Positions 25,904-36,543 of a stretch of 64,000 nt of DNA are shown one piece after another. The notes below the pieces were generated by a model, which made no database searches, had not been told where the DNA came from, and saw only the letters and a program-made list of their open reading frames with translations. The DNA comes from CAYSLC01 sp964431545 (lineage in GTDB: Bacteria; Desulfobacterota; Desulfobacteria; Desulfobacterales; JAABSP01). The number at the start of each line of letters is the position of its first letter. Within the stretch, counting starts at the first letter, position 1. Where the stretch lies: contig CAYSLC010000001.1 in assembly GCA_964431545.1 (NCBI GenBank), positions 59,482 to 123,481 of the forward strand, in the 5' to 3' direction. A program made the position numbers and the translations under genes.

Positions 25904-25943
25904 ATACATTATTGTATGTATCCGACGCGACGGCGGATGTCAA
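25904..25943 (-). promoter_or_regulatory. Sigma70 promoter with overlapping inverted repeat, for importer operon
   Basis: On the minus strand a consensus TTGACA (25938-25943) is followed by 17 bases and TACATA (25915-25920), with a closer TACAAT match 4 bases further on. The inverted repeat ATACA-TTAT-TGTAT (25904-25917) overlaps the -10/+1 region, a typical place for a repressor operator. It sits just beyond the end of the MBL-hydrolase gene. Confidence 0.65.
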
Positions 25944-25960
25944 GGCCGAATCGGCGCGCC

Positions 25961-26746
25961 TTACTCGACCCGGAACACGCGGCCGCAGGTGTGCTGGGCC
26001 GCCACCGTCAGCATGGCCCGGCTGTTTTGCAGGACCGGGCCCACTTCCCGGAGGGCCTTTTCCGGGGTGTTGTTCTGTTCGCTCAGGTGGGCCAGGATGA
26101 CGTGGGAGAGCCGCTCGTGGAGGAGGTCCCCCAAGAGATCCCTCGACGCGGGGTTGGAGAGGTGTCCGGTCCGTCCCCGGACCCGCTGCTTGAGGGGCCA
26201 GGGGTAGGGGCCGGACAGGAGCATCTCCGGGTCGTGGTTCGCTTCGAGGATCAACAGGGCGCACCCCTGGAGGTGGGTCTTGACCATGGCCGTGGCGATC
26301 CCCAGGTCGGTGGCGATCCCCACCTTGAGCCCGTCCGTGGAGACGGTGAATCCGGCGGGGTCCTCCGCGTCGTGGGAGGTGGCGAAGGGATGGATGGTCA
26401 GGCGGTTGATGACGAACCGGCGGCCGGGCTCGAAGGGCACGGGCGCCGGGAGCTTCCGGAGGTGAGCCGCCGCCGCCCGGTGGGTGGCGGGGCTGATGTA
26501 GACCGGCAGGTTGTACCGCCGGGAGAGGACCCCGATGCCCCGGGTGTGGTCGCCGTGTTCGTGGGAGACCACCAGGGCCGTCAGGTCTTCGGGTCGAAGG
26601 CCCCGGGACCGGAGCCGTCGTTCGATCTCCTTGCCCGACAGGCCCGCGTCGATGAGGATCGATGTCTCCCCGTCGGAGACGTGGATGGCGTTGCCCTTGC
26701 TGCCGCTGGCCAGAATACAGATTTGGAGGTCGCCCTTGGCCGCCAC
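25961..26746 (-). CDS. MBL-fold metallohydrolase (YycJ/WalJ-like)
   Basis: A 261-residue metallo-beta-lactamase-fold protein. The metal motif VVSHEHGDH lies near residue 58, preceded by ILIDAGLSGKEIERRL, and later histidine/aspartate-bearing segments fit the family (EANHDPEML, HLSEQN). YycJ-type enzymes are predicted exonucleases linked to DNA repair or cell-wall control. The GTG start is one base after the dut stop and has no ribosome site of its own, so it depends on coupling. It is the last gene of the housekeeping run. Confidence 0.8.
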   Translation of the reverse strand: MAAKGDLQICILASGSKGNAIHVSDGETSILIDAGLSGKEIERRLRSRGLRPEDLTALVVSHEHGDHTRGIGVLSRRYNLPVYISPATHRAAAAHLRKLPAPVPFEPGRRFVINRLTIHPFATSHDAEDPAGFTVSTDGLKVGIATDLGIATAMVKTHLQGCALLILEANHDPEMLLSGPYPWPLKQRVRGRTGHLSNPASRDLLGDLLHERLSHVILAHLSEQNNTPEKALREVGPVLQNSRAMLTVAAQHTCGRVFRVE

Positions 26747-26747
26747 G

Positions 26748-27209
26748 TCACCGCCCCGTGTGGCCGAAGCCGCCGGAGCCCCGGCCGGTTCCGTCCAGCG
26801 TCTCCACCTCCTCGATGCGGACCCGGGGGAGCCGCTGGATCACCATCTGGGCGATCCGGTCCCCCCGGCGGAGGGTGTAAGGGGCCCTGCCCAGGTTGAT
26901 CAGCGGCACCATGACCTCCCCCCGGTAGTCGGGATCGATGGTGCCGGGGGCGTTGATCATGCCGATGGCGTGTCGCGCCGCCAGCCCGCTCCTGGGCCGG
27001 ATCTGGGCTTCGTACCCCGGTGGAACGGCCATGGCGAAGCCGGTGGGGACGAGGAAAATGTCGCCGGGAGACAGGGTCACCTCCGAGGGAACGGCCGCGC
27101 AGATATCCATCCCGGCGGAATCCGGGGTCATGTACCTCGGCGGGGGGATGTCCCGGTCGGCCTCCGGGTTGAGGCGTAAGAGCTTGACGGGGCAGAGGGG
27201 ATCGACCAT
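26748..27209 (-). CDS. dut: dUTP diphosphatase
   Basis: A 153-residue trimeric dUTPase that hydrolyses dUTP to dUMP and diphosphate. All five motifs are visible: AGMDICA, RSGLA, GTIDPDYRGEV (with the base-binding aspartate), RGDRIAQMVI, and the glycine-rich end RGSGGFGHTGR. The ATG at 27209 gives a typical length. An in-frame ATG at 27239 would add ten Pro/Arg-rich residues. Neither has a strong ribosome site. It lies between the M16 protease and the MBL hydrolase. Confidence 0.92.
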   Translation of the reverse strand: MVDPLCPVKLLRLNPEADRDIPPPRYMTPDSAGMDICAAVPSEVTLSPGDIFLVPTGFAMAVPPGYEAQIRPRSGLAARHAIGMINAPGTIDPDYRGEVMVPLINLGRAPYTLRRGDRIAQMVIQRLPRVRIEEVETLDGTGRGSGGFGHTGR

Positions 27210-27251
27210 GGAGCGCCTGGGTGGCCTGGGAAGCGGCATTGGGGGACGGAC

Positions 27252-28541
27252 TCAGCCGGCCATCAGTTCCTCAAACGGAGCCCCGTCGGAGAGAGGACCC
27301 AGCAGGGTCAATGCCATGGCCTCCGGGGTGAAGAGGCTTTGGGCCAGCTCCTGGACCTGGGCCTCGGTCACCGCCTCGATGTTGGCCACCACCTCCTCCA
27401 GGGGGACATGGCGCCCGAAATGGAACTCGTTCTGGGCCAGGCGCGCCATGTGGTTGTCGGCGTTCTCCGTGGAGAGCATCAAACACCCCTTGGTGTACTC
27501 CTTGGCATCCCGGAGTTCCTCGGGGCCCACCCGGATCGACCGGATATCGGCCAGGCAGGCCAGGATGGCCCGGACCGCTTCGACCGTGTTCCTGGGATCC
27601 ACGGCGGTGTAGACGCCGAACAGGCCCGAGTCGAAGTAGGCGGTCATGAAGGAGAAGATGGTGTACGCCAGCCCCCGCCGCTCCCGGACCTCCTGGAAGA
27701 GCCGGGAACTCATGTTGCCGCCGACGATGGTATTGAGCAGGGAATAGGCGAACCGGTCCGGATCGGCGATGGGAAGGCCGGGAGCCTCGATGCACAGATG
27801 GACCTGCTCCTGATCCCGCCCATGGAGATAGACCCCTGGTCGCGCCTGGGGAACGGTCCGCCCGGGCCGGCCGTTTTCTCTGGGGACCCCCTCGAAGATC
27901 GGGGCCAGAAGGTCGACCAGTCCCTGGTGCTCCAGGTTCCCCGAAGCGGAGATCACGATGCGATCCGCTCCGTAGAAGCGATTGAAAAAGGATCTGATGG
28001 CCTCCGAGTCGAACCGGACCACGTTTTCCCGGGTCCCCAGGATCGACCGGCCCAAGGGGTGGTCCCCCCAGTAGGCCGCTTCGGAAAGGAGGTGGATGTA
28101 ATCCTCGGGGTTGTCCTCCACCATCCCGATCTCCTGGAAGATCACGGGACGCTCCTTGTCGATCTCCACCGGATCGAAGACCGAGTTGAGAAGGATGTCG
28201 CCGAGGATGTCCACCATGATGGCCACGTGCGTGTCCATCACCTTGGCGTGGTAGCAGGTGGTCTCCATGGTGGTGAAGGCGTTGGTGTGGCCGCCGATGA
28301 CGTCGAAGGCCTTGGCGATCTCGTAGGCGGACCGACGACGGGTGCCCTTGAAGATCATGTGCTCGATGAAATGGGAGAGTCCGCTCTCCGCCTCCGACTC
28401 GTCCCTCGCTCCGACGGAGACCCAGACGCCCATGGAGACGGAGCGGACATGGGGCAGACCGCGGCTGATGATCCGGACTCCGTTGTCCAGGGACGTCTTA
28501 CTTACGGTTCGGCTTTCCGTCCCGCTGCCTGTCCGGGCCAT
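27252..28541 (-). CDS. M16-family zinc metallopeptidase (PqqL/processing-peptidase-like)
   Basis: A 429-residue peptidase. The inverted zinc motif HFIEH (His57, Glu60, His61) lies in [14 protein letters not shown], and the distal glutamate and the second pseudo-domain follow. Its ATG lies within the last 44 bases of pnp, and the pnp-M16-dut order is common in Gram-positives and deltaproteobacteria. It has no signal peptide, so a cytoplasmic peptide-degrading role is likely. Substrate unknown. Confidence 0.88.
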   Translation of the reverse strand: MARTGSGTESRTVSKTSLDNGVRIISRGLPHVRSVSMGVWVSVGARDESEAESGLSHFIEHMIFKGTRRRSAYEIAKAFDVIGGHTNAFTTMETTCYHAKVMDTHVAIMVDILGDILLNSVFDPVEIDKERPVIFQEIGMVEDNPEDYIHLLSEAAYWGDHPLGRSILGTRENVVRFDSEAIRSFFNRFYGADRIVISASGNLEHQGLVDLLAPIFEGVPRENGRPGRTVPQARPGVYLHGRDQEQVHLCIEAPGLPIADPDRFAYSLLNTIVGGNMSSRLFQEVRERRGLAYTIFSFMTAYFDSGLFGVYTAVDPRNTVEAVRAILACLADIRSIRVGPEELRDAKEYTKGCLMLSTENADNHMARLAQNEFHFGRHVPLEEVVANIEAVTEAQVQELAQSLFTPEAMALTLLGPLSDGAPFEELMAG

Positions 28542-30627
28542 CCTTCTCCTCTTCCAGCACCGCCTTGTGGCTCAGCCGGATCTTTCCGTCCTTGTTGACC
28601 TCCAGGACCTTGACCTTGAGCATCTCCCCCTCCTTGATCACATCCGTGACCTTCTTGACCCGCTGGGGGCTCAACTGGGAGATGTGGACCAGGCCGTCGG
28701 TGCCCGGCATGATGTTGACGAAGGCGCCGAAGTCGGTGATCTTGACCACCTTGCCCTCGTAGATCTCCCCGACCTCGGGCTCCGCCGTGATCTCCTTGAT
28801 CATGCCGATGGCCTTGTCCGAGTCCTCGGTGGAGGTGGCGGCGATCTTCACGGCGCCGGAGTCGTCGATCTCGATCCGGGTGTTGGTCTCGCTCTGGATG
28901 GCGCGGATCACCTTCCCGCCCGGGCCGATGATCTCCCGGATCTTATCCGGATTGATCTGGATGGTGGTCACCTTGGGGGCGTAGGGGGAGATCTCGTCCC
29001 GGGCCTCCCGCAGCGTGTCGAGCATCTTCTCCAGGATGTGGAGCCGTCCCCTGCGGGCCTGCTCCAGGGCCTGGCGCAGGATCTCCCGGGGCAGTTCATG
29101 GATCTTGATGTCCATCTGGACCGCGGTGATGCCGTTCTTGGTGCCGGCCACCTTGAAATCCATGTCCCCGGTGTGGTCCTCGTCGCCGAGGATATCCGAC
29201 AGGATGGCCACCTCGTCCCCCTCCTTCATCAGCCCCATGGCGATGCCGGAGACCGGCGTCTGGATGGGGACGCCGCCGTCCATCAGCGCCAGACTGGCGG
29301 CGCAGACGGTGGCCATGGAGGACGAACCGTTGGATTCCAGCACCTCGGAGACGATCCGGATGGTATAGTCGAAGGCCTCCTTGGACGGGAGGATCTTCTC
29401 CACCGCCCGGGTGGACAGACCCCCGTGGCCGATGTCCCGGCGGCTCGGACCCATGATCCGTTTGGTCTCCCCCACGGAATAGGGGGGGAAGTTGTAATGG
29501 AGCATGAACGGGCGCATCTCCTCGCCGCTCAGGGTCTCCACCCGCTGTTCATCCTGCCCCGAGCCGATGGTGAGCACGCCCAGGACCTGGGTTTCGCCCC
29601 GGGTGAAGAGCGCGCTGCCGTGGGGCCGGGGCAGAAGGCCCACCTCGCAGGTGATGGAACGGACCTCGTCCCGCTGGCGGCCGTCGATGCGGATGCCGTC
29701 TTTCAGAACCATATCCCGGGTGATCCGCCGTTCCAGGTCGTTGAGGATCCCGTAGACCTCCCCCTTCCGCTCGGCATATTCCTCGCCGAGTCCCTCGAAA
29801 ACATCCCCCTTTGCCTGGCGCAGGGCCGCGCGGCGCGGGATCTTCCGGGGGACCCGCAGGGCCTGCCGGAGGGGTTCCTCGGCCGCCGCGTTCAGCCGGG
29901 CCTCCAGGTCGGCGTCCCGTTCCTTGACGGGGACTTCCATTTTGGGGAGCCCAACCGCCTCCCGCAGCTTGGCCTGAATATCGATGAGCGGCTGCATGGA
30001 TTGGTGGGCGAATTCGATGGCCTCCACCATCTCATCCTCGCTCACCTGGTTTCCGCCCCCTTCCACCATCACGACGCCGGTTCCCGAGCCGGCCACGATG
30101 ATGTTGATGTCGCAAAGGTCCCATTCGGCGATGGTGGGGTTGACCACCAGCCGGCCGTCGATCCGGCCCACCCGGACGCAGGCGATGGGGCCTTCGAAGG
30201 GGATGTCCGAAATCTCCAGGGCCGCGGAGGCGCCGGTCATGGCCAGGGTGTCCGGATCATTCTCCTGATCCATGGAGAGCACGGTGGCGATGACCTGTAT
30301 CTCGTTGGTCCAGGTCTTGGGAAACAGCGGGCGTATGGGGCGGTCGATGAGGCGGGCGGTGAGGGTCTCTTTTTCACTGGGGCGCCCCACCTCGCGTCTG
30401 AAGTAGTTGCCGGGGATGCGTCCGGCGGCGTAGATCTTCTCCTGATATTCCACGGACAGGGGGAGAAAGTCGAGTCCGGGCCGCTCTTCCTTGGACGACA
30501 CCACCGTCACCAGGACGATGGTGTCCCCATACTGGACCACCACCGATCCCGATGCCTGTTTGGCCACCTTGCCGGTTTCGATGCTCAGCGGTCTTCCGCC
30601 GATATCGGCTTTAAATACAATTTCCAT
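28498..30627 (-). CDS. pnp: Polyribonucleotide nucleotidyltransferase
   Basis: A 709-residue PNPase. Two RNase PH domains are present ([21 protein letters not shown] and [20 protein letters not shown] in the second, catalytic one), then a KH domain ([18 protein letters not shown]) and an S1 domain near residues 620-695 ([18 protein letters not shown]). It degrades RNA 3' to 5' by phosphorolysis. It is 13 bases downstream of rpsO, the classical arrangement, and overlaps the M16 gene at its 3' end. Confidence 0.97.
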   Translation of the reverse strand: MEIVFKADIGGRPLSIETGKVAKQASGSVVVQYGDTIVLVTVVSSKEERPGLDFLPLSVEYQEKIYAAGRIPGNYFRREVGRPSEKETLTARLIDRPIRPLFPKTWTNEIQVIATVLSMDQENDPDTLAMTGASAALEISDIPFEGPIACVRVGRIDGRLVVNPTIAEWDLCDINIIVAGSGTGVVMVEGGGNQVSEDEMVEAIEFAHQSMQPLIDIQAKLREAVGLPKMEVPVKERDADLEARLNAAAEEPLRQALRVPRKIPRRAALRQAKGDVFEGLGEEYAERKGEVYGILNDLERRITRDMVLKDGIRIDGRQRDEVRSITCEVGLLPRPHGSALFTRGETQVLGVLTIGSGQDEQRVETLSGEEMRPFMLHYNFPPYSVGETKRIMGPSRRDIGHGGLSTRAVEKILPSKEAFDYTIRIVSEVLESNGSSSMATVCAASLALMDGGVPIQTPVSGIAMGLMKEGDEVAILSDILGDEDHTGDMDFKVAGTKNGITAVQMDIKIHELPREILRQALEQARRGRLHILEKMLDTLREARDEISPYAPKVTTIQINPDKIREIIGPGGKVIRAIQSETNTRIEIDDSGAVKIAATSTEDSDKAIGMIKEITAEPEVGEIYEGKVVKITDFGAFVNIMPGTDGLVHISQLSPQRVKKVTDVIKEGEMLKVKVLEVNKDGKIRLSHKAVLEEEKDGPDRQRDGKPNRK

Positions 30628-30640
30628 AAGCGTTTTTTTT

Positions 30641-30910
30641 CTATCTCCTCAGGCCCAGAGTCTCGATGATCGTCCGGTACCGTTTGACATCTTTGTTTTT
30701 TACGTAATTCAACAGTCGCCGCCGCTTGCCCACCAGCATGAGCAGTCCGCGGCGGGAGTGGTGATCCTTTTTGTGGATCTTGAGGTGTTCCGTAAGATAG
30801 GTGATCCGGTGGGTCAACAGTCCGATCTGCACCTCGGGCGAGCCGGTGTCCTCCTCGTGGAGTTTGTACCGGTCGATCAACTCCCTTTTGTCCTGCGCTT
30901 GAAAAACCAC
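30641..30910 (-). CDS. rpsO: 30S ribosomal protein S15
   Basis: An 89-residue protein of exactly the usual S15 length when started at the GTG at 30910, ten bases after AAGGAGG. The longer in-frame reading adds 41 residues with no S15 similarity. [24 protein letters not shown] and the LGLRR end are diagnostic. It binds 16S rRNA early in 30S assembly. S15 commonly represses its own synthesis, and the 106-base leader could host that site, though I cannot see a clear fold. Confidence 0.95.
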   Translation of the reverse strand: MVFQAQDKRELIDRYKLHEEDTGSPEVQIGLLTHRITYLTEHLKIHKKDHHSRRGLLMLVGKRRRLLNYVKNKDVKRYRTIIETLGLRR

Positions 30911-31016
30911 TTTCTTTAGGCCTCCTTGTTCCAACTCATGGGTTTCGGATGATGCTCGTCCTGGGTTTCTGGGCCGCCCTCCGCCGGGGTCGCGTCGCCA
31001 GCTTGCAGTAAACACA

Positions 31017-31925
31017 TTATTTTGGAAAAACACAACAGTAAATATAGGTACAGCTTCCCTTTTTGTGCTGGATCACCGCCAGCAGTCCACCGGCTTCGTC
31101 CACCACCTTGACGTACTCCCCCCCCGACGGCGGCGGGATATCGGCCGTGGTGACGGCGTTGCCGTTCAGGATGCGGCCCGCCAAACCCGGCGGCGCCTCA
31201 TGGGCGGCCATTCCCCGCAGAGCCGCGGCCGGCGGGATGATCCGCTCCCGGATGCGTCCCCCCGATGCCAACGCCTCGATTTCGGGCAGGGTCGCCGCTT
31301 CGGACACCGAGAACCCGCCGCCGGCCGTCCGCCGCAGCGCCTTCAGATGGCCGCCGCATCCGAGGGCGTCGCCGATATCGGCGCACAGGGTTCGCACGTA
31401 GGTCCCGGCCGAACAGGTGACCCGAAACCCCACCGTCGGCGGCCGGATCCGATCGATCTCCAGGGAGGTGATCCGGACCCGGCGGGGGGGCTTCTCCACC
31501 GGGGTCCCTTTTCGCGCCAGTTTGTAGAGCGGCACCCCTTCATGTTTCAATGCCGAAAAGGCCGGCGGTGTCTGGTCGATCTCCCCCACAAACCGCTGAA
31601 AGGCGGCGCGGATCTCCTCCTCCCCGAGGGCCGCCGCCGCGTCCCCATCGGCGGCGGTCACCCGCCCCGTGGCGTCCTGGGTATCGGTCCGGATGCCCAG
31701 GACGAGTTCCCCTTCGTAGGTCTTCTCCCCGTGGAGGAAGAACCGGGCCAGCTTGGTCCCCTGGTTGAGGCAGCAGACCATCAGGCCGGTGGCGAAGGGG
31801 TCGAGGGTTCCCGTGTGTCCGATCTTTTTGACCTTCAGCATGCCCTTGATCCGGGCCACCACCCGCGCGGCGGTGATCTCCGGCGGCTTGTCCACCACGA
31901 GGATGCCGTTGGATTCCGGGGTCAT
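31017..31925 (-). CDS. truB: tRNA pseudouridine(55) synthase
   Basis: A 302-residue enzyme that makes pseudouridine 55 in the T loop of tRNAs. The catalytic aspartate is D42 in [17 protein letters not shown] starts the protein, and the KTYEG and [10 protein letters not shown] motifs follow. A C-terminal PUA-like portion ends in a hydrophobic, Cys-containing tail. Start ATG 31925 is 10 bases after the nrnA stop. It is part of the infB-rbfA-truB operon. Confidence 0.95.
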   Translation of the reverse strand: MTPESNGILVVDKPPEITAARVVARIKGMLKVKKIGHTGTLDPFATGLMVCCLNQGTKLARFFLHGEKTYEGELVLGIRTDTQDATGRVTAADGDAAAALGEEEIRAAFQRFVGEIDQTPPAFSALKHEGVPLYKLARKGTPVEKPPRRVRITSLEIDRIRPPTVGFRVTCSAGTYVRTLCADIGDALGCGGHLKALRRTAGGGFSVSEAATLPEIEALASGGRIRERIIPPAAALRGMAAHEAPPGLAGRILNGNAVTTADIPPPSGGEYVKVVDEAGGLLAVIQHKKGSCTYIYCCVFPK

Positions 31926-31935
31926 GGCCCTCCGA

Positions 31936-32925
31936 TCAGACCCGCTCCGCCAGGTTGAAGATGCCGCTTTTCAGCTCTCCGATCCCCGTGACGATGTTGA
32001 ACCCGGCCGCGTTGCGGTGGCCGCCGCCGCCGAACATGGCGGCGATGGCCCCCACGTCGACGGATCCGTCGGATCGGAGGCTGACGTGGAACCGGTTGAC
32101 CCCCCTTCCGGTCACGGCACCGCCGGAGGCGGCCTCTCCGTTGGTGTATTCCCGGATCAATACGGCGATCCGCACGTCCTCGATGAACCGGGCATAGTTG
32201 ATCAGGCCGTCTCCGTCCTCGGACCGGGTTCCGGTCTCCTCGAACATCTCCCGGGTGAGGGTCATCAGGGAGAGCTTCCCGTTGTCGGAGATCTCCAGGG
32301 AGTCGAGGGCCCGGTTGAGCAGCTTGATCCGTCCCAGGGAATAGGTGCCGTAGACGTGGCGGGCCACCTCGTAGGGATCCACCCCCGCCGAGACCATCTC
32401 TTCGCAGATGGAGAAGGCCGCCCGGTTGGTGTTGGAGAACCGGAATGATCCCGTATCGGTGAAGATGCCGGTGTAGATGGCCGTGGCGATGGCCCGGACC
32501 ATGGGGATCTCCATTCGGCGGATCAGGCGGTAGACGATCTCGGCGGTGGCGCAGGCCGTGGGATCGATCAGCCGGAATCGGCCGAACCGCGTGTTGGTGA
32601 CGTGGTGGTCGATATTGACCACGTCGGGGATCCGACCGATGGCGCCGGCCAGGTCGCCCACCCGATCGAGGTCGCCGCAGTCGAGGATGACGGCCGTCTC
32701 GAACCGCTCCGGATCCTCCACCCGGTTCTGGATCCCGCTTACCGACGGCAGGTACCGGTACACCGTGGGGATGGGGCTCTGATTGTAGAGGGTGGCATCC
32801 TTTCCCAGCGCCTTGAGGCAGAGCCCCATGGCGATCAGAGAGCCGATGGCGTCTCCGTCGGGGCTGGTGTGGCTTGCAAGCAGGACACTGTGGCTATTCC
32901 TCAGATGCTCCGCGGTCCGATCCAT
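31936..32925 (-). CDS. nrnA: DHH/DHHA1 phosphoesterase (NrnA-like nanoRNase / pAp phosphatase)
   Basis: A 329-residue DHH-family enzyme. Motifs are HTSPDGDAIGS, ILDCGDLDR, NIDHHVTN and the DHHA1 end GGGGHRNAAGF. NrnA degrades oligoribonucleotides of 2-5 nt and removes the 3' phosphate from pAp, the by-product of assimilatory sulfate reduction. The ATG at 32925 is chosen because the longer reading starts 95 bases inside rbfA. Both are possible. Position between rbfA and truB is standard. Confidence 0.9.
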   Translation of the reverse strand: MDRTAEHLRNSHSVLLASHTSPDGDAIGSLIAMGLCLKALGKDATLYNQSPIPTVYRYLPSVSGIQNRVEDPERFETAVILDCGDLDRVGDLAGAIGRIPDVVNIDHHVTNTRFGRFRLIDPTACATAEIVYRLIRRMEIPMVRAIATAIYTGIFTDTGSFRFSNTNRAAFSICEEMVSAGVDPYEVARHVYGTYSLGRIKLLNRALDSLEISDNGKLSLMTLTREMFEETGTRSEDGDGLINYARFIEDVRIAVLIREYTNGEAASGGAVTGRGVNRFHVSLRSDGSVDVGAIAAMFGGGGHRNAAGFNIVTGIGELKSGIFNLAERV

Positions 32926-33274
32926 TTCCGTCTTCGAGAGATTTGAGCAGCTTGTCGATTCGGGCTCCGTAATCGAATGATTCGTCATAGAAGAATTTCA
33001 ATTCGGGCATGTACCGCAGGTCCAGCCGGTCACCGAGATACCGTTTGATGAACCCGCCGGCGCTCCGAAACCCCTCCGCCGCGTCCTGGCGCCGCTCTGT
33101 CTCGCCACCGGGCACGGAGAAGTAGATCCGGGCGTTTTTCAGGTCGGGGGAGACCTTCACGGCGGTGATCACGGCCATCTCCAGCCGGGGGTCCTTCACC
33201 TCCCGGAGCAGAATCTCCGACAGGGTCCGCTGGATCAGACCGGCCACCCGGTCCGCCCTTGAATACCCCTTCAT
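32894..33274 (-). CDS. rbfA: Ribosome-binding factor A
   Basis: A 126-residue protein with the KH-like RbfA fold: RADRVAGLIQRTLSEILLREVKDPR at the N-terminus, VSPDLKNARIYFSV in the middle and RYMPELKFFYDESFDYGARIDKLL near the end. It helps 16S processing and 30S maturation. The ATG overlaps the stop of the ylxP-like gene (ATGA), and its 3' end overlaps nrnA. Confidence 0.95.
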   Translation of the reverse strand: MKGYSRADRVAGLIQRTLSEILLREVKDPRLEMAVITAVKVSPDLKNARIYFSVPGGETERRQDAAEGFRSAGGFIKRYLGDRLDLRYMPELKFFYDESFDYGARIDKLLKSLEDGNGSDRGASEE

Positions 33275-33561
33275 GCGGTGAAGATCTCCATCTGGGTGTC
33301 GACCACCTCGGCGGTCGGGTCCAACTCCTCGGCCATGTTGAAGATCTTGTCGATCTTGGCGTTGACCACCGGCTTGTCGTTTCCCACCAGGGCGAATCCG
33401 ATCTCCGCCCGGTGGTGGACGTCGTTGGCCCCCACTTCCGCCACCGACGCGTTGAAATTGTTCCGAAGCCGGGCCACCACCGACTTCACCACCTTCCGTT
33501 TGCCCTTGAGCGAGTGGCAGTCGTGCAGCTTGTATATGATGATCCCCAGTCCGATGACCAT
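33271..33561 (-). CDS. ylxP: DUF503 family (YlxP-like) protein
   Basis: A 96-residue protein starting MVIGLGIIIYKLHDCHSLKGKR, with KVVKSVVARLRNNFNASVAEV and the later AEIGFALVGND, all hallmarks of DUF503. It is nearly always found between infB and rbfA and is thought to assist ribosome assembly or 16S maturation. Here it shares four bases with rbfA and lies 49 bases after infB. Confidence 0.9.
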   Translation of the reverse strand: MVIGLGIIIYKLHDCHSLKGKRKVVKSVVARLRNNFNASVAEVGANDVHHRAEIGFALVGNDKPVVNAKIDKIFNMAEELDPTAEVVDTQMEIFTA

Positions 33562-33610
33562 GTTCCCTTTCAGCGTCTCTTTCCATGGACTTCCAGAAGG
33601 CTCTGGAAAA

Positions 33611-36520
33611 TCATTGGATCTCCGGTTTGATCTCCACCAGGTAGAAGCACTCGATGGTATCGCCGAGCTTGATGTCGTTGTAGTTCTCGATCCCGATGCC
33701 GCATTCGTAGCCGGACTGGACCTCCTTCACGTCCTCTTTATACCGCCGCAGGGAGCCGACCTTGCCTTCGTAGAGGATCACCCCCTCCCGGACCAGCCGG
33801 GCCTTGGCGTTTCTCTGGATCTTTCCGTCGGTGACATAGCAGCCGGCGATGGCCCCCACCTTGGGCACATGGAAGATCTCCCGGATCTCGGCGCGGCCCA
33901 TGACGTGTTCTTCGTACGTGGAGGACATCATTCCCAGGATGGCGTCCTGGATGTCCTTGATGGCGTTGTAGATCACGTTGTAAAACCGCATGTCCACGTG
34001 CTCTTCCTGGGCAAAGGTCTGGATCTTTCCCGTGGGACGCACGTTGAAGCCGATGATGATGGCGTCCGAGACCGCGGCCAGGGAGACGTCCGATTCGGTG
34101 ATGGTGCCGGTGGCGGCGTGGATCACGTTGATGGCCACCTCCTCGTTGGAGAGTTTGGTGAGGGAGTCCCGAAGGGCTTCGATGGAGCCGTGGACATCGG
34201 CCTTGAGGATGATGTTGAGGTCCTTGACCTCCCCCTCCTGCATCCGCTCGAAGAGCTTCTCCAGGCTCATGCGGCTCGTCTTGGCCAGCTCCTTGGATCG
34301 CTGTTTCTGGGCCCGGTGGTCGCTCACCTGCTTGGCGCTCTTGTCATCTGCGAGGGCCACCAGCTCATCACCGGCGTTGGGGACCCCGGAGAGCCCCAGG
34401 ATCTCCACCGGGATGGAGGGGCCCGCCGATTCCACCTGGATCCCCCGGTCGTTGAGCATCGCCCGGATCTTTCCGTGATGGACGCCGCAGACCACGGCGT
34501 CGCCGGAATGCAAGGTCCCGTCCTGCACCAGGATGGTGGCCACCGGACCCCGGCCGGCATCGAGCTTGGCCTCCACCACGTACCCCACGGCCAGCTTCTC
34601 GGGGTTGGCCTTGAGTTCCAGCACCTCGGATTGCAGGAGGATCATCTCCAACAGGTCGTCAAGACCCATGGGCTGCTTGGCGGAGACCTTGACGAAGATG
34701 GTGTCGCCGCCCCAGTCCTCCGGCACCAGTCCCTGCTCCGAGAGTTCCCGGTAGACCCGGTCCGGATCCGCGCCGGCCTTGTCCATCTTGTTGACGGCCA
34801 CGATGATCGGCACCTCGGCGGCCCTGGAGTGGTTGATGGCTTCGATGGTCTGGGGCATCACCCCGTCGTCCGCCGCCACCACCAGCACCACGATGTCGGT
34901 CACGGTGGCGCCCCGGGCCCGCATGGAGGTGAACGCTTCGTGGCCGGGCGTGTCGAGGAAGACGATCTGACCGTTGTCGGTGGCGACGTGGTAGGCCCCG
35001 ATGTGCTGGGTGATGCCGCCGGCCTCGTGCTCGGTGATCTTGGTCTTGCGGATCACGTCCAGAAGCGACGTCTTTCCATGGTCCACGTGCCCCATGATGG
35101 TGACCACCGGCGGCCGTTCGGCCATCTTTTCCGGATCGACGGTCTCTTCGGTGACCTTGAGGACCGCGTCCTCCTCGAAGGCGGCCCGTTCCACTTCGTA
35201 TCCGAACTCCGCGGCGACAAGGGCCGCGGTATCGTAGTCGACGGTCTGGTTGACCGTCACCATCACGCCCTGACCCATGAGCTTCATGATGATCTCGTTG
35301 GCCTTGATGCCCATGCGCTTGGCCAGATCCGCCAGCACGATGGTGTCGTCCACCTTGATCCGGCGTTTGATGGCCTTGGGGGTGGTGATTTGGGGTTTCT
35401 GGGGCTGTTGCTGGACCTTGGTTTTCTGCCCCTTCCGGCCCTTGCGCGACCGGCCGCCGCCGGCGTAGAGATCGGCCCCCTCCACCACCGCCTTGTCCTT
35501 GAAGGAGATCTTCTTTTTGGCCCACCGGGTCTCCTTGGCCTTGCCTTCCGCCTTCTCCGGCTCCTCCGCGCCCCGTTTGCCGCGCTTTTTCCGCTTCTTG
35601 TCCTTGGCGGCGGCGTCCGCGGGCTGTCCCGCCTCCTGGGCTGCGGGGGGCGTTGCGCCGGCGGCTGCGGGTTCCTCGGGCTCCGGCGTCCTCTCCTTCG
35701 GGGCCGCCGGCGGTTTCGTGGGCAGCTTGATGATCTTGGCCGGGGTCTCCTTCTTGCCCTTCTTGGCCTTCTTCTTGGCCTTGGTCGCCGGCTTTTCGGG
35801 CTCGGGTTTGGAGGGCTCGGTCTTCTCCGCCGGGGATTCCGGCTCTTTTATCTCCTGAGGTTCGGCGGCGGCCTCGACCGGCTCCTGGGCCGTCGGCCCG
35901 GCCTCGTCCGCGGCGGCGGTCCCCTCGGGCGGTTTCGCCTCGACGGTCGCTTCGGAGGGCGGCGCCTCCTCTTCTCTGGCTTCGATGGGTTGGGCGCTGG
36001 CTTTCACTGGCTCTTCCGTTTTCTCGGCCGCCTCCGGTTCGACGGCCTCGGTCTCTTCAGGAGCGGCGGCCTCCTGATCTGGTTTCGTGGAAGGCGCTTC
36101 CGCGGGCTTCTCCTCGACGGGAGCCTCCTCTATCGGCGTTCCGGCGGCGTCGATCTCCTCGGCCTCGGTCTCGGGCGCCTCTTTCCCCGGAGCGGGCTCG
36201 GTCGGCTCCGGTTCCTGCTCGGCCTCGACGGGCGACGCCGTCTCCGGGGGCTGGTCGGCGTCGGTCTCCTCCACCGGAGGCGGTTCGACCTCCGCGGGCC
36301 GTTTTTTCCGTCTCCGGATCACCGTCGGCTTCGCGCGGGACTCGTCCAGGGCGCCGGCCTGGCTTCCGAGAATCTGAGCCTTGATGGTCGCGGCCGTCTC
36401 CCCGTCGATGGAACTCATGTGGCTCCTGACGGAGACATCCATGTCGCTCAGCCGATCGAGGAGCGCCTTCGGCTTCATGTTCAAATCCTTGGCAAGCTCA
36501 TAGACTCTGATATTTGCCAT
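33611..36520 (-). CDS. infB: Translation initiation factor IF-2
   Basis: A 969-residue GTPase that brings fMet-tRNA to the 30S subunit. An N-terminal IF2N domain ([21 protein letters not shown]) is followed by a long Glu/Pro/Ala-rich region (about 70-270) and a Lys-rich stretch. A second IF2N-like part precedes the G domain near residue 475 ([24 protein letters not shown]) and domains II-IV. AAGGGGGATGG precedes the ATG. It lies 23 bases after nusA, the conserved order. The antisense strand has a long open frame caused by codon bias only. Confidence 0.97.
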   Translation of the reverse strand: MANIRVYELAKDLNMKPKALLDRLSDMDVSVRSHMSSIDGETAATIKAQILGSQAGALDESRAKPTVIRRRKKRPAEVEPPPVEETDADQPPETASPVEAEQEPEPTEPAPGKEAPETEAEEIDAAGTPIEEAPVEEKPAEAPSTKPDQEAAAPEETEAVEPEAAEKTEEPVKASAQPIEAREEEAPPSEATVEAKPPEGTAAADEAGPTAQEPVEAAAEPQEIKEPESPAEKTEPSKPEPEKPATKAKKKAKKGKKETPAKIIKLPTKPPAAPKERTPEPEEPAAAGATPPAAQEAGQPADAAAKDKKRKKRGKRGAEEPEKAEGKAKETRWAKKKISFKDKAVVEGADLYAGGGRSRKGRKGQKTKVQQQPQKPQITTPKAIKRRIKVDDTIVLADLAKRMGIKANEIIMKLMGQGVMVTVNQTVDYDTAALVAAEFGYEVERAAFEEDAVLKVTEETVDPEKMAERPPVVTIMGHVDHGKTSLLDVIRKTKITEHEAGGITQHIGAYHVATDNGQIVFLDTPGHEAFTSMRARGATVTDIVVLVVAADDGVMPQTIEAINHSRAAEVPIIVAVNKMDKAGADPDRVYRELSEQGLVPEDWGGDTIFVKVSAKQPMGLDDLLEMILLQSEVLELKANPEKLAVGYVVEAKLDAGRGPVATILVQDGTLHSGDAVVCGVHHGKIRAMLNDRGIQVESAGPSIPVEILGLSGVPNAGDELVALADDKSAKQVSDHRAQKQRSKELAKTSRMSLEKLFERMQEGEVKDLNIILKADVHGSIEALRDSLTKLSNEEVAINVIHAATGTITESDVSLAAVSDAIIIGFNVRPTGKIQTFAQEEHVDMRFYNVIYNAIKDIQDAILGMMSSTYEEHVMGRAEIREIFHVPKVGAIAGCYVTDGKIQRNAKARLVREGVILYEGKVGSLRRYKEDVKEVQSGYECGIGIENYNDIKLGDTIECFYLVEIKPEIQ

Positions 36521-36543
36521 CCATCCCCCTTACGGTTCGTCTA

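Noticed and set aside
28342..30669. 775-codon plus-strand open frame opposite pnp
   Set aside because: pnp is certain by domain content; the opposite frame shows only compositional bias.
30911..31033. 41-residue N-terminal extension of S15
   Set aside because: S15 is 89 residues; the GTG at 30910 with AAGGAGG gives exactly that length.
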